Shown here: piece after piece, positions 28,052 to 37,003 of the stretch
Numbering within the stretch: position 1 is the first letter of the stretch
Layout: each line of letters starts with the position of its first letter
DNA from: CBFDBF01 sp050293315
Lineage (GTDB): Bacteria > Pseudomonadota > Gammaproteobacteria > Chromatiales > Chromatiaceae
DNA length: 64,000 nucleotides
Direction: 5' to 3'
NCBI GenBank assembly: GCA_050293315.1
Contig: JBNKMS010000018.1
Span: forward strand, 1 to 64,000
Position numbers and translations under genes: made by a program
The notes under the pieces: generated by a model
Database searches by the model: none
Seen by the model: only the letters and a program-made list of their open reading frames with translations
Told to the model about the DNA's origin: nothing

Positions 28052-30595
28052 ATGAAGATCCGATCAAAACTGCTCCTCTCTTTTGGACTAACCCTGATAA
28101 CTACATTTTCACTGGTTGAGTTCATAGGCTACCGCCAGGCCAAAACACAGTTACTTGCAGAGCTGCGGCATGACGTAGTGGAGGCTAGCGATATCATGCT
28201 GGCTGTGCGCCGAGTATATCAGCACCAGTTCACCCATAGCGGTCTCCCCATAAATCTCGGCACCATCGGCTTCTTGCCAGCCCACTCGATGAATCGCATA
28301 TCAAAAGAGCTGCTGGATATAAGTGGCAGAGAGCTGATTTTTAGAAACGTCTCCGATCGCCCACGCAACCCCGATAACCAGGCGGACCAAGTGGAACAAG
28401 ACGCGATTGCCCACTTTCGCGCTAACCCTAACGAGGGTGATCGCCTGATATATGTTGATAATACAGAGGGGGCACCCTACTACCATTTTTCCAGCCCCAT
28501 AAAGATTGAGCAGCAGTGCCTACAGTGCCATGGAGAACGCGATAAAGCACCACCCTCTATCGCCACCGCATATGCCACGGCGTTCGACTACAAGCTCGGC
28601 GACATATGCGGGCTATTAAGCGCAAAAATGCCTGCCGCTGTGGTTGATCAGCTAGCGCTGACGATACGACTCGAGTATTTATGGTGGCGTCTGGCTGTCT
28701 TCACCCTCACCTTTGCCTTAGGCGGCTGGTTATTGCTCTGGATGGTTACCAATCGATTAGCCACGTTTCAATCTATGGCTAACCGCCTGGCCGGGGGTGA
28801 CCTTACCGTCAGATTGATAGCACATGAACAGGATGAGCTGAACAATTTGACTGCAGCCTTTAACAACATGGCGGAGCAGCGCCAGCTGGCAGAACTGTCA
28901 CAACTAGAGAGTAAGAAGCGGGTACAGGATCTGCTCGACTCCACCGCCGAGGCGATCTACGGGCTCGATATGCGGGGTAACTGCACCTTTGTAAACCAGG
29001 CGTGTGTGCGTGTATTGGGCTATGAAAACAGCGATGAGCTTATCAACACCAATATTCACGACCTGATCCACCACACCACTCAAGACGGCGCCCACCTACC
29101 GGAAGAGGAGTGCAAGATCTATAACGTCCTGCTATCCGAAGAACCTTTCCACAGCGACACAGAGGTGATGTGGCGCGCTGACGGCAGCAGCTTTGCCGTT
29201 GAATGCTGGTCCCACCCCATCCGGCGCGACGGCAAAATGGTCGGGGCTGTAGTCACCTTTCTTGACATCACGGAACGCAAACTGCAGGAGGCAAAGATAC
29301 TGCGCCAGGCCCATTTCGACACCCTGACCGATCTGCCAAACCGATTTCTCTCGCTTGATCGCCTGACCCAACTCATCAGGGAGTCGCACCGTAACAAACG
29401 GCGGATGGCGATTATATTCCTGGATCTTGATGATTTTAAAAAGATCAACGACTCACTAGGCCATGAGGCTGGAGACAAACTCTTGGTTGAGATAGCACGG
29501 CGCCTGCGTAGCAAGATACGCGCTGGCGACACGGTAGGGCGCCTTGGCGGGGATGAATTCATCATCCTGCTGAATCAGATCACAGAAGCAACCGATGTCG
29601 GCCTGGTGGCAAAAGATATTCTTGACGCGATCAGACATCCATTCATTCTGGATAGCCGTGAGCTGATACTAACCGCCAGCATAGGTATAGCAATCTACCC
29701 GTATGATGGTGAGACCCAATCAGATCTCCTGCGTAGCGCTGACTCCGCCATGTATAACTCCAAAGAGCGAGGACGTGATACCTACTCCTACTTCATCGAA
29801 GAGATGAACCTTGGGGCATCCCGACGGCTGCTCCTGGAGGAGCAGATGCGGGAGGCCCTGAAGAGGGATGAATTCTATCTCCACTATCAACCAATATTAG
29901 ATGTCAGCAGCAGCAAGATTATCGGGGTAGAAGCTTTGTTACGCTGGCGCAATCCAGCACTGGGAGAGGTAATGCCTGATGAGTTTATCCCTATAGCCGA
30001 ACATACAGGCATGATCATACCGATCGGTCAGTTTGTACTGGATCAGGCGCTCGGCTGGGCCGCCGGGTGGCAACAGCAGCTAGGAAGGACCTTTTTTGTA
30101 GCTATCAATCTATCCCCCCGTCAATTCCGCGACCCCAAACTGGTGACAACTATAGAACAGGCGCTGGAGCAGACCGGGTTATCGGCAGAATCCCTGGAGC
30201 TGGAGATCACAGAGGGGGTACTGTTAAGTGGTCACAGCCATATCAAGGACACCCTGAACACCTTTAGTGAAATAGGGATCAGTCTCTCCATGGATGACTT
30301 TGGCACCGGCTACTCATCCATGAGTTACCTCCGCGACTACCACTTCGACATCATTAAAATAGATCGCAGCTTTATTCAGGAGATTGCCGAAAACCTGGCC
30401 GACAGAAAGCTGGTGAATGCCGCGATTGCTATGGCCCATAGTCTCGGACTGGACGTGGTAGCCGAGGGGGTGGAAACCCAGGAGCAGCTGGTACTGCTGG
30501 CCGTACAGGGGTGTGATCTTGCCCAGGGGTTTCTCTTCAGCCAGCCGGTATCGCCAGAGGAGATAAGTGAGCTGCTAACGCAGCAGGAAGATTAA
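28052..30595 (+). CDS. Heme-motif sensor with HAMP, PAS, GGDEF and EAL domains
   Basis: 847 aa cyclic-di-GMP protein. Order: N-terminal membrane helix; periplasmic Tll0287-like (DUF3365) sensor with a c-type heme motif QQCLQCHGE (Cys-x-x-Cys-His near 156-160); second membrane helix (about 218-240); HAMP; PAS (about 295-400); GGDEF with intact RLGGDEF near 499; EAL with VEALLRW near 625 and DDFGTGYSS. Both catalytic motifs look intact, so it could make and break c-di-GMP. The heme would let it read redox state or a gas ligand. The PilZ protein at 49985 is a possible distant reader. Confidence 0.9.
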   Translation: MKIRSKLLLSFGLTLITTFSLVEFIGYRQAKTQLLAELRHDVVEASDIMLAVRRVYQHQFTHSGLPINLGTIGFLPAHSMNRISKELLDISGRELIFRNVSDRPRNPDNQADQVEQDAIAHFRANPNEGDRLIYVDNTEGAPYYHFSSPIKIEQQCLQCHGERDKAPPSIATAYATAFDYKLGDICGLLSAKMPAAVVDQLALTIRLEYLWWRLAVFTLTFALGGWLLLWMVTNRLATFQSMANRLAGGDLTVRLIAHEQDELNNLTAAFNNMAEQRQLAELSQLESKKRVQDLLDSTAEAIYGLDMRGNCTFVNQACVRVLGYENSDELINTNIHDLIHHTTQDGAHLPEEECKIYNVLLSEEPFHSDTEVMWRADGSSFAVECWSHPIRRDGKMVGAVVTFLDITERKLQEAKILRQAHFDTLTDLPNRFLSLDRLTQLIRESHRNKRRMAIIFLDLDDFKKINDSLGHEAGDKLLVEIARRLRSKIRAGDTVGRLGGDEFIILLNQITEATDVGLVAKDILDAIRHPFILDSRELILTASIGIAIYPYDGETQSDLLRSADSAMYNSKERGRDTYSYFIEEMNLGASRRLLLEEQMREALKRDEFYLHYQPILDVSSSKIIGVEALLRWRNPALGEVMPDEFIPIAEHTGMIIPIGQFVLDQALGWAAGWQQQLGRTFFVAINLSPRQFRDPKLVTTIEQALEQTGLSAESLELEITEGVLLSGHSHIKDTLNTFSEIGISLSMDDFGTGYSSMSYLRDYHFDIIKIDRSFIQEIAENLADRKLVNAAIAMAHSLGLDVVAEGVETQEQLVLLAVQGCDLAQGFLFSQPVSPEEISELLTQQED

Positions 30596-30669
30596 AGTTG
30601 TGAGCCCGAACAGATCTTGACGACCTCTGCTGATGACAAATGTCTGTATGACCATGTAGCATTTGGCCA

Positions 30670-31866
30670 ATGAAGATCTACCTTGTCGGTGGGGCGGTAC
30701 GGGACCAGCTCCTGGGACGCAGAGTTAAAGAGCGGGACTGGCTGGCTACCGAGACCTCAGCTGAGGAGCTGGAGCAGCTTGGCTACCGCCGTGTCGGCAA
30801 GGATTTCCCTGTATTCCTCCATCCTGAGACCCATGAGGAGTATGCCCTGCCACGGGGCGACTCGGGCGAGGAGGTCACGGTCGAACAGGACCTGGCAAGA
30901 CGCGATCTCACTATAAATGCCATGGCCATCGCCCCAGATGGCACGCTGATCGACCCCTGTGGTGGCCAGGAGGATCTGCATAATCGGCTACTCCGCCACA
31001 CCCCGGCGTTCCGACAGGATCCCATCCGGGTTCTGCGCCTGGCGCGCCTTGCCGCCCGCTACCACCCGCTCGGGTTCCAGATCGCCACCGAGACCCTGCA
31101 GCTGGTGCAGGAGATGGTCGCTGCAGGTGAATTGGACGACCTGGTGCCGGAAAGATTATTTGCCGAGGTCAACAAGGCCCTGGAAGAAGATCTCCCCGCC
31201 GAGTTTTTCCGCCTGTTGCAGCAGACCCGGGTGTTGGCGCGTACCATGCCCGAACTGGATAGACTGTTCGGCGTCCCCCAACCAGAGAAGTACCATCCAG
31301 AGATCGATAGCGGTATCCATACCCTGCTGGTACTGAAGCAGGCGTGTCGCCTCAGTAGCGAGCCGGCGACACGCTTTGCCGCCCTGATGCACGACCTGGG
31401 CAAGGGGACCACACCCATGGAGATGTTACCCCGACATATCGGACATGAAGAGCGCGGCGTGAAGCTGGTAGAGGCAGTGGCCAGGAGACTGCAGATCCCC
31501 AACGAGTGGCGCGACCTGGCCAGCCTCACCTGCCGCTACCATATGCACTCCCATCGGGCGCTGGAGATGCGCCCTGGCACCGTCCTGAAGAGCCTGTTGG
31601 CACTGGATGCACTGCGTCGCCCGCAACGTTTTGAGCAGTTCCTGGACGCCTGTATGGCCGATGCGCGCGGCAGCCCTGGAGCAGAGCAGCGCCCCTATCC
31701 CCAGGCCGATTTTATGCGTGCCGCCAGAGATGCGGCAGCAGCGGTGGATGGGAGCGCACTGAGTGACGGACTCAAGGATGGAGATAAAATCGCCGAGCGG
31801 ATACGAGGTGCCAGGCTACAGGCAATTAAAGATCTCAAACAGCAGTGGGATAATCCCACCCACTAG
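30670..31866 (+). CDS. cca: CCA-adding tRNA nucleotidyltransferase with HD domain
   Basis: Adds or repairs the 3' CCA of tRNAs. 398 aa: the nucleotidyltransferase head opens MKIYLVGGAVRDQLLG and holds the metal motif in VKERDWL and the RRDLTINAMA box; the HD phosphohydrolase domain follows with ALMHDLGKG. Class II bacterial type, of normal length. Both tRNA genes in this window already encode CCA, so it acts mainly in repair. Confidence 0.93.
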   Translation: MKIYLVGGAVRDQLLGRRVKERDWLATETSAEELEQLGYRRVGKDFPVFLHPETHEEYALPRGDSGEEVTVEQDLARRDLTINAMAIAPDGTLIDPCGGQEDLHNRLLRHTPAFRQDPIRVLRLARLAARYHPLGFQIATETLQLVQEMVAAGELDDLVPERLFAEVNKALEEDLPAEFFRLLQQTRVLARTMPELDRLFGVPQPEKYHPEIDSGIHTLLVLKQACRLSSEPATRFAALMHDLGKGTTPMEMLPRHIGHEERGVKLVEAVARRLQIPNEWRDLASLTCRYHMHSHRALEMRPGTVLKSLLALDALRRPQRFEQFLDACMADARGSPGAEQRPYPQADFMRAARDAAAAVDGSALSDGLKDGDKIAERIRGARLQAIKDLKQQWDNPTH

Positions 31867-31952
31867 TGGGGGGATTTAAAGTATCAGTTTTGCAGCCTAT
31901 ATACCTCTGCAATTTATCCGCGGGAATCGAGTGGTTGTCAGTTATATAGGCA

Positions 31953-32078
31953 ATAAGTTTCGTAGCCCTTAACCCATATGGTCTTTTGCACTTTTATTTA
32001 ACATCGGTAGTGAGTTTCGCAGCCTCTGCGCTTATTCAATTTCCCAATTGATAAATCGGTAGTTAGTTTCGTAGCCTT
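31953..32078. repeat. Three degenerate repeats containing GTTTCGYAGCC
   Basis: AAGTTTCGTAGCCCTT (from about 31955), GAGTTTCGCAGCCTCTGCG (from about 32012) and TTAGTTTCGTAGCCTTT (from about 32064) recur with spacings of 57 and 52 bases. The last is the left end of the 32-kb element, so the first two look like old end remnants, perhaps from nested insertions. Confidence 0.55.
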
Positions 32079-32229
32079 TATCCTTCAGAGCTCTTTTTCC
32101 TTTCCCAGCAAAGGCTACGAGCCTATTTCTTTTGCTTGCCCAAAAGAAAATAGGCGAAAGAAAAGGGCAACCGAGTGTTCCGTCCTACGGATACCCTGCG
32201 CTTCTCGTCATAAGCGGGGCTGTCCATAC

Positions 32230-32315
32230 GGGTGAGCAATGACCGTTGATCCAGTGGATATCATGCCCTGCGGGTATCAACGCAGTATTGCGAACGCCTC
32301 GCAGGGACGCGAGGC
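32230..32315 (+). repeat. Structured hairpin module, copy C
   Basis: Order: GGGTGAG (32230-32236), CAAT, GACC, outer stem GTTGAT paired with ATCAAC (to 32281) enclosing two small hairpins, GCAG, ATTG pairing with CAAT, CGAACGCC (32291-32298), and a second hairpin GCCTCGC loop AGGGAC GCGAGGC (32296-32315). Layout and linkers match the inserts beside both tRNA genes. Confidence 0.65.
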
Positions 32316-32373
32316 TGGACCGGTGCGCCAGGGACGGCACTTACCACATAACCATCCCTGGTGATTCATGCCA

Positions 32374-32443
32374 GCCCGGACATCCCTGTCCGGGCGTTCG
32401 CCAGACTGCAAATGTCCGCAGGACATTTGGTTCTGGCTCACCC
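32374..32443 (-). repeat. Structured hairpin module, copy D
   Basis: Read on the minus strand: GGGTGAG (32443-32437), CCAGA, ACC, stem AAATGTCC with three-base loop TGC, GCAG, TCTGG pairing with CCAGA, CGAACGCCC (32400-32392), and second hairpin GCCCGGAC around a six-base loop (32395-32374). It is followed by GGCATGAATCACCAGGGATGG, almost the same tail as copy A at the tRNA-Ile2 locus. Confidence 0.65.
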
Positions 32444-32810
32444 TAAAGGGCCATTTCCGCTTATGCCTGCGATGCTCGGCGGAACACACGGTATTAGGGT
32501 GGCCACCCCAAACCCGTCAGACGCAGCCGAGCACCGCAACGATTGAAGGCAAAGGCCCGCAGGGGCGCCACAGGGAAGTGGCGCCTCCATCGCGGGTGAT
32601 GGACCGCCCGTCGATGGAGCCCCTGAGATCGTGAGGAGCGCAGGGGACCCGCAGGGCAAGTCGTCGGGCGCGGTTTTCTTTCGCCCCTTTCTTTTACGCG
32701 TATAAAAGAAAGGGGCTCGCAGCCAATCGCAGATGGGAAAATAAGGGTGCAGGTGTTTTAGGCTGCGAAACTGATTACAGATACTTTGAACAACAGAGAT
32801 GCCAAAAAAA

Positions 32811-34004
32811 CTATAGTCGCTCCCGCCAATCCATCACGCCAAATCCTACTAGAGGCTGCTCCACCCCACGGCTAAGTGCCAACACCTTGAAGCGCTCTCC
32901 CATCTCGGTCGGCAGGGTGAGTCGCTTCACCCCCTGCACCATGTCCAGAAATAGCTCGGTGTCGTTCGGGTCGACCTGGGCCACCATCTGCTCCAGACCG
33001 CAGCCGATAAGAAAGTTTGCCTGGGTGGTATAACCGGCCACCTCCAACCCAGACTCCTGGGCCCTCTGCGCCAGGGCGGTAAAGTCGACATGGGCGGTAA
33101 TGTCCTGCAGCCCAGGGTAGAGCAGAGGATCTAGATGCGCGCGGTGGCGATAGTGACACATCAGGGTGCCGGTAGAGCGCTGCGGGTGGTAATACTCTGT
33201 CCGAGTGTAGCCGTAATCAACCAATAGCATGGCACCTGCCTCAAGCCGCCCTGCCATCTCCTCTATCCAGGATGCGGCGCGCAGGTTCAACTCTGACTCG
33301 TAGCCATCTGCAAGCTCCACACCCAGGGCCTCCACGGCCTGCGCCAGCCCCTGGCTCTCTGGCTCTCTCCAGACAAGGTGTAAACAGCCATCGCCCCACT
33401 CGACAAACTGCTCCATGACGCCACTCTGTTCCACCCTAAACCGCTGTACCGGCATTGCATCCAGCAGCTCATTGGCCACTATCACCCCGGTGAATCCACT
33501 ATCAGGCGGGGTATCCAGCCACTCCACCAGCGGTAACAGTTGAGGGACCTGCTGCTGCAGGGTCTGGTGTTGACGCCAGCGTAGATCGGGACTCACCTCC
33601 AGGATCATATAGCGCCCAGGAAGCTGCCCCTGCTGCTCCAGTTCAGCCAGCAGGTCGGCGGCAAGTCGACCGGTGCCAGCCCCCACCTCAAGGCAATCGC
33701 CACCCCCTATGGCATCCAATACCTGACCACTCTGGCGAGCCAGACAGCGGCCGAAGATAGGGGAAATCTCGGGGGCGGTAACAAAGTCCCCCTCCTCTCC
33801 AAATTTGTGTGCCCCGGCTGTGTAGTAACCAAGCCCCGGGGCATAAAGAGCCAGCTCCATATAGCGATCGAATGCGATGACACCGCCCTGCTGCTCTATC
33901 TCCCGGCGTAACACATCGACCAGCTGCTGACTATGGGCAGCCGCCTCCACTGTCGGCTGCGGCAGCCCGGTAACACCGTTTGGAGAGGTTTTAGCAGACA
34001 CCAT
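32811..34004 (-). CDS. MidA/NDUFAF7-like SAM-dependent methyltransferase (COG1565)
   Basis: 397 aa. The N-terminal region FDRYMELALYAPGLGYYTAGAHKFGEEGDFVTAPEISP-type stretch (seen around residues 45-85) and the SAM-binding LEVGAGTGRLAADLL mark the COG1565 family. Its mitochondrial member methylates an arginine of complex I; the bacterial role is not settled. In many gammaproteobacteria this gene neighbours the pteridine reductase gene, as here, where the two are divergent across 63 bases. Confidence 0.85.
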   Translation of the reverse strand: MVSAKTSPNGVTGLPQPTVEAAAHSQQLVDVLRREIEQQGGVIAFDRYMELALYAPGLGYYTAGAHKFGEEGDFVTAPEISPIFGRCLARQSGQVLDAIGGGDCLEVGAGTGRLAADLLAELEQQGQLPGRYMILEVSPDLRWRQHQTLQQQVPQLLPLVEWLDTPPDSGFTGVIVANELLDAMPVQRFRVEQSGVMEQFVEWGDGCLHLVWREPESQGLAQAVEALGVELADGYESELNLRAASWIEEMAGRLEAGAMLLVDYGYTRTEYYHPQRSTGTLMCHYRHRAHLDPLLYPGLQDITAHVDFTALAQRAQESGLEVAGYTTQANFLIGCGLEQMVAQVDPNDTELFLDMVQGVKRLTLPTEMGERFKVLALSRGVEQPLVGFGVMDWRERL

Positions 34005-34067
34005 TTTTCTCTTTTGCCCGATTCAGGTTAAAGTTAGGAGAGAGTCTACCAACAGTGGAGAGCATCT

Positions 34068-34823
34068 GTGGAGTCTATTTCCAACCAACTGGCCGACAAG
34101 GTGGCGCTGGTTACCGGCGGGGCCCAGCGCATTGGCGCGGAGATCTGTCGCTGCCTCCACCGGGAGGGCATGGATCTGGTGATCCACTACCGTAGCTCCG
34201 CTGCCGCCGCAGAGGAGCTGCAGGAGGAGCTGCAGCAGCAGCGACCAGAGTCGGTGCTGCTGCTCCAGGCCGATCTACTGCACAACGATGAACTCCATCG
34301 GTTGATAGAGCAGACCGGCTCCTGGCGTGGACGGCTGGATCTGCTGGTAAACAACGCCTCCAGCTTCTACCCAACGGCGGTTGGAGAGACCACCGTGGAG
34401 CAGTGGAATGATCTTCTAGGGAGCAATCTGCAGGCCCCCTTTTTTCTATCTCAGGCGGCAGCACCACTACTCCGCGCAGCTAACGGCGCCATTATCAATA
34501 TGGTGGACATCCATGCCGAACGCCCCCTAAGCGGCTACCCGGTATACTCCATGGCCAAGGCGGCCAACGCGATGATGGTAAAGGCACTGGCGCGTGAGTT
34601 GGGCCCGGAGATAAGGGTCAACGGGGTGGCGCCTGGTACAATACTGTGGCCGCAAGAGGGGTTGAATGAGAAGCAGAAAGAGCAGATCATCGCCCGTACA
34701 GCACTACAGCGTCCCGGAGAGCCGGCGGATATAGGTCGTGCCGTGCTGTTTCTGGCGCGGGATAGTGCCTATGTCACTGGCCAGATCATCAATGTAGATG
34801 GCGGACGAACGGTCCAGCAGTAG
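34068..34823 (+). CDS. Pteridine reductase (short-chain dehydrogenase)
   Basis: 251 aa SDR enzyme: cofactor motif TGGAQRIG, NNASSF, and catalytic Tyr-Lys in YSMAKAANAM. The Arg in the TGGxxRIG loop is typical of pteridine reductases, which reduce pterins or dihydrofolate with NADPH. The folK and folB genes nearby support a folate role. The start is GTG at 34068 with GGAG seven bases upstream. E. coli FolM is a relative, but equivalence is not proven. Confidence 0.85.
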   Translation: MESISNQLADKVALVTGGAQRIGAEICRCLHREGMDLVIHYRSSAAAAEELQEELQQQRPESVLLLQADLLHNDELHRLIEQTGSWRGRLDLLVNNASSFYPTAVGETTVEQWNDLLGSNLQAPFFLSQAAAPLLRAANGAIINMVDIHAERPLSGYPVYSMAKAANAMMVKALARELGPEIRVNGVAPGTILWPQEGLNEKQKEQIIARTALQRPGEPADIGRAVLFLARDSAYVTGQIINVDGGRTVQQ

Positions 34824-34907
34824 TTTCTCCCACCTGGATATAGTTGAAATCCGCCCGTAAAACCTACTCGCAGTCTAGTTGGGGGTGACAGGAGGCAAAT
34901 AATTCTG

Positions 34908-36506
34908 ATGAAAAGCATCACCAGCCTCAAGCTAATCATCCTGGTTTCCATTTTTCATATTGCCTTTGGAAACTTCGCCTTCTTCTCCAACACGTTTAAG
35001 GCCTATCCACCAAATCCGGAGAATATTGGCTTTCTGCTATCCCTGGCCCTGTTTTACTGCTGTGTAAATGTCATTCTGTTTTCACTGGTATGTTTTAAAT
35101 ACACCATCAAGCCGGTACTGATCCTGGTGCTTCTGACCTCGTCCGTCGCCGCATATTTCATGGACAGCTATAACACCATCCTCAACAGCGAGATGATGGA
35201 CAACGTATTCAACACCAATGCCGCAGAGGCAACCGACCTGATCAGCACAAAACTTGTTGTCTACTTTGTACTGTTGGGAATAATCCCTTCGTTCTTTGTA
35301 TACAGAACCGACATAACCAGACAAGGCTTAAAACAGGCAGTCATTGTTAGGGTGTCTTCCATCGTGGTAGCACTTGCAATCGCCATCTCGAGTACATTTG
35401 TCTTTGGCGATTTTTATGCGTCATTTGTGCGCGAACACAAACCGTTACGATTTTACGCCAATCCGATCTATTACATATATTCAACCATCAAGTACCCCTT
35501 CGAAATGGCTGCTGGCAGCAACCTACCGCCCAAGGCACTGGGGGAAGATGCCAAGATCCCGGAGGCCGACACCGAGCGGGAACTGATCATCCTGGTGGTC
35601 GGAGAGTCGGCCCGGGCGGATCACTTCTCTCTAAATGGATACAGCAAAAAGACCAACCCCATGTTGGAACAGGAGAGGCTATACAGCTTTAGCAACACCT
35701 GGGCCTGTGGTACCTCTACCAGTGTCTCTGTGCCCTGCATGTTCTCCATCTATGATCATGAACACTATCTCAACGGCAAGGCCAATGCGATAGAGAATAT
35801 GCTGGATGTATTAAAACACGCCGGGGTCAATGTCCTGTGGCGGGACAACAATTCCAGCTCAAAGGGGGTGGCGGAAAGGGTCGACTTTGAAGACTATAAA
35901 ACACCAGACACAAACCCGCTATGTGATATTGAATGCAGAGATGAAGGCATGTTGGTAAATCTGCAGACCTACATAGACCAGCATCCAAAGGGAGATATCT
36001 TTATCATCCTACATCAGATGGGCAACCACGGCCCGGCCTACTTTAAGCGCTACCCCAAGGAGTTTGAGCGGTTTGCACCTACCTGCAATACCAATCAACT
36101 GGAGGATTGCAATAGCGAAGAGATAAACAACGCCTATGACAACGCCATTCTGTACACCGACCATTTTCTGTCGAAGACCATCGCCCTGCTGAAACGAAAT
36201 GATGAACAGTTTGAGACGGCCATGTTTTATATCAGCGACCATGGCGAATCACTGGGCGAAAACAGCATGTACCTGCATGGACTCCCATACATGCTGGCAC
36301 CTGAGGAGCAGACCCATGTGCCGATGATTATATGGTTCGGCAAAGCATTCGATGAGGATGAGATTGATATACCGGCCCTGCAAAACAAGCGCAACAACCG
36401 ATACACCCATGACAATATCTTTCACACCATCCTGGGACTATTCGAACTGAAGACGGCTATCTACGATAAAAAACTGGATATAATCGATTACAAAGAGAAG
36501 TATTAG
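34908..36506 (+). CDS. eptA: Lipid A phosphoethanolamine transferase (EptA/MCR family)
   Basis: Transfers phosphoethanolamine to lipid A in the inner membrane, lowering surface charge. 532 aa: five N-terminal membrane helices, then a periplasmic sulfatase-fold domain with metal Glu in VVGESARADHFSLNGY, the nucleophile Thr in the CGTSTSVSVPCMFS stretch and SDHGESLGEN. Paired cysteines match the family. It interrupts the usual pteridine reductase-folK order and overlaps the end of the convergent folK by 4 bases, so it may be a later insertion. The catalytic residues look intact. Confidence 0.9.
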   Translation: MKSITSLKLIILVSIFHIAFGNFAFFSNTFKAYPPNPENIGFLLSLALFYCCVNVILFSLVCFKYTIKPVLILVLLTSSVAAYFMDSYNTILNSEMMDNVFNTNAAEATDLISTKLVVYFVLLGIIPSFFVYRTDITRQGLKQAVIVRVSSIVVALAIAISSTFVFGDFYASFVREHKPLRFYANPIYYIYSTIKYPFEMAAGSNLPPKALGEDAKIPEADTERELIILVVGESARADHFSLNGYSKKTNPMLEQERLYSFSNTWACGTSTSVSVPCMFSIYDHEHYLNGKANAIENMLDVLKHAGVNVLWRDNNSSSKGVAERVDFEDYKTPDTNPLCDIECRDEGMLVNLQTYIDQHPKGDIFIILHQMGNHGPAYFKRYPKEFERFAPTCNTNQLEDCNSEEINNAYDNAILYTDHFLSKTIALLKRNDEQFETAMFYISDHGESLGENSMYLHGLPYMLAPEEQTHVPMIIWFGKAFDEDEIDIPALQNKRNNRYTHDNIFHTILGLFELKTAIYDKKLDIIDYKEKY

Positions 36507-37003
36507 ATCCCCGGAAGATCCACCGGCCGGAGCGGCTGACTATCCTGGTCAAACTCCTCCCATAGCTCGCGGTAGCTCTTGCCCAGGAGTGGGTGAATCT
36601 CATCCCCGGCCAGTTCTGCCAGTGGTCGCAACACAAACGAGTAGGAGTTGATTTCGGCGCGCGGTAGCGTAATCCCGCCTTCATCCACTGCCCGGTCACC
36701 ATAGGTCAGCAGGTCGATATCCAGGGTGCGGGGGGAGAACCTGGAGCCATCGCGGGTGCGTCCATGCGCCTTCTCGATGGCCCGCAATTGCCTTACGATC
36801 TTGGTGACGGAGAGAGAGCTCTCAATCCCAACCACCAGGTTATAAAACGGGTCACCGTCAAACCCTACTGCATCGCTCTCATATACAGTGGAGAGAACCA
36901 GGGGGCCAAACTCCGCGCGCAGGGCGTGCACCCCGCCCTCAATGTTATGCTCTCGGTTGCGATTACTCCCGATACTCAGCCAGACCCTGACCGCTCGGTT
37001 CAA
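36503..37003 (-). CDS. folK: HPPK, 6-hydroxymethyl-dihydropterin pyrophosphokinase
   Basis: A folate pathway enzyme: moves pyrophosphate from ATP to hydroxymethyl-dihydropterin. 166 aa, with the signature RFSPRTLDIDLLTYGD and N-terminal LSIGSNRNREHNI. The start is TTG at 37003, whose TTGA overlaps the folB stop codon by 4 bases, a typical translational coupling. Its 3' end overlaps eptA on the other strand. Confidence 0.93.
   Translation of the reverse strand: MNRAVRVWLSIGSNRNREHNIEGGVHALRAEFGPLVLSTVYESDAVGFDGDPFYNLVVGIESSLSVTKIVRQLRAIEKAHGRTRDGSRFSPRTLDIDLLTYGDRAVDEGGITLPRAEINSYSFVLRPLAELAGDEIHPLLGKSYRELWEEFDQDSQPLRPVDLPGI

Larger units (their letters stand above)
32058..32778. mobile_element. 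~720-bp inverted-repeat element (MITE-like), copy 2
   Basis: The gap 31867-32810 has no credible gene. Its core is bounded by long imperfect inverted repeats, 32058-32197 and about 32640-32778: ends GGTAGTTAGTTTCGTAGCC and its near complement GGCTGCGAAACTGATTAC, then a hairpin of different stem in each arm (CCTATTTCTTTT type left, CCCCTTTCTTTT type right), then GGCGAAAGAAAA. Between the arms are two oppositely oriented copies of the hairpin module described at 32230 and 32374, plus a hairpin at 32564-32585 (loop AGGGAA). A partial second copy is at 1-425. No transposase is encoded, so any movement would depend on an enzyme elsewhere. Confidence 0.6.

Noticed and set aside
31953..32778. CRISPR array
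   Set aside because: Repeats are degenerate, few and irregularly spaced (57 and 52 bases), with inverted partners; no cas genes are present.
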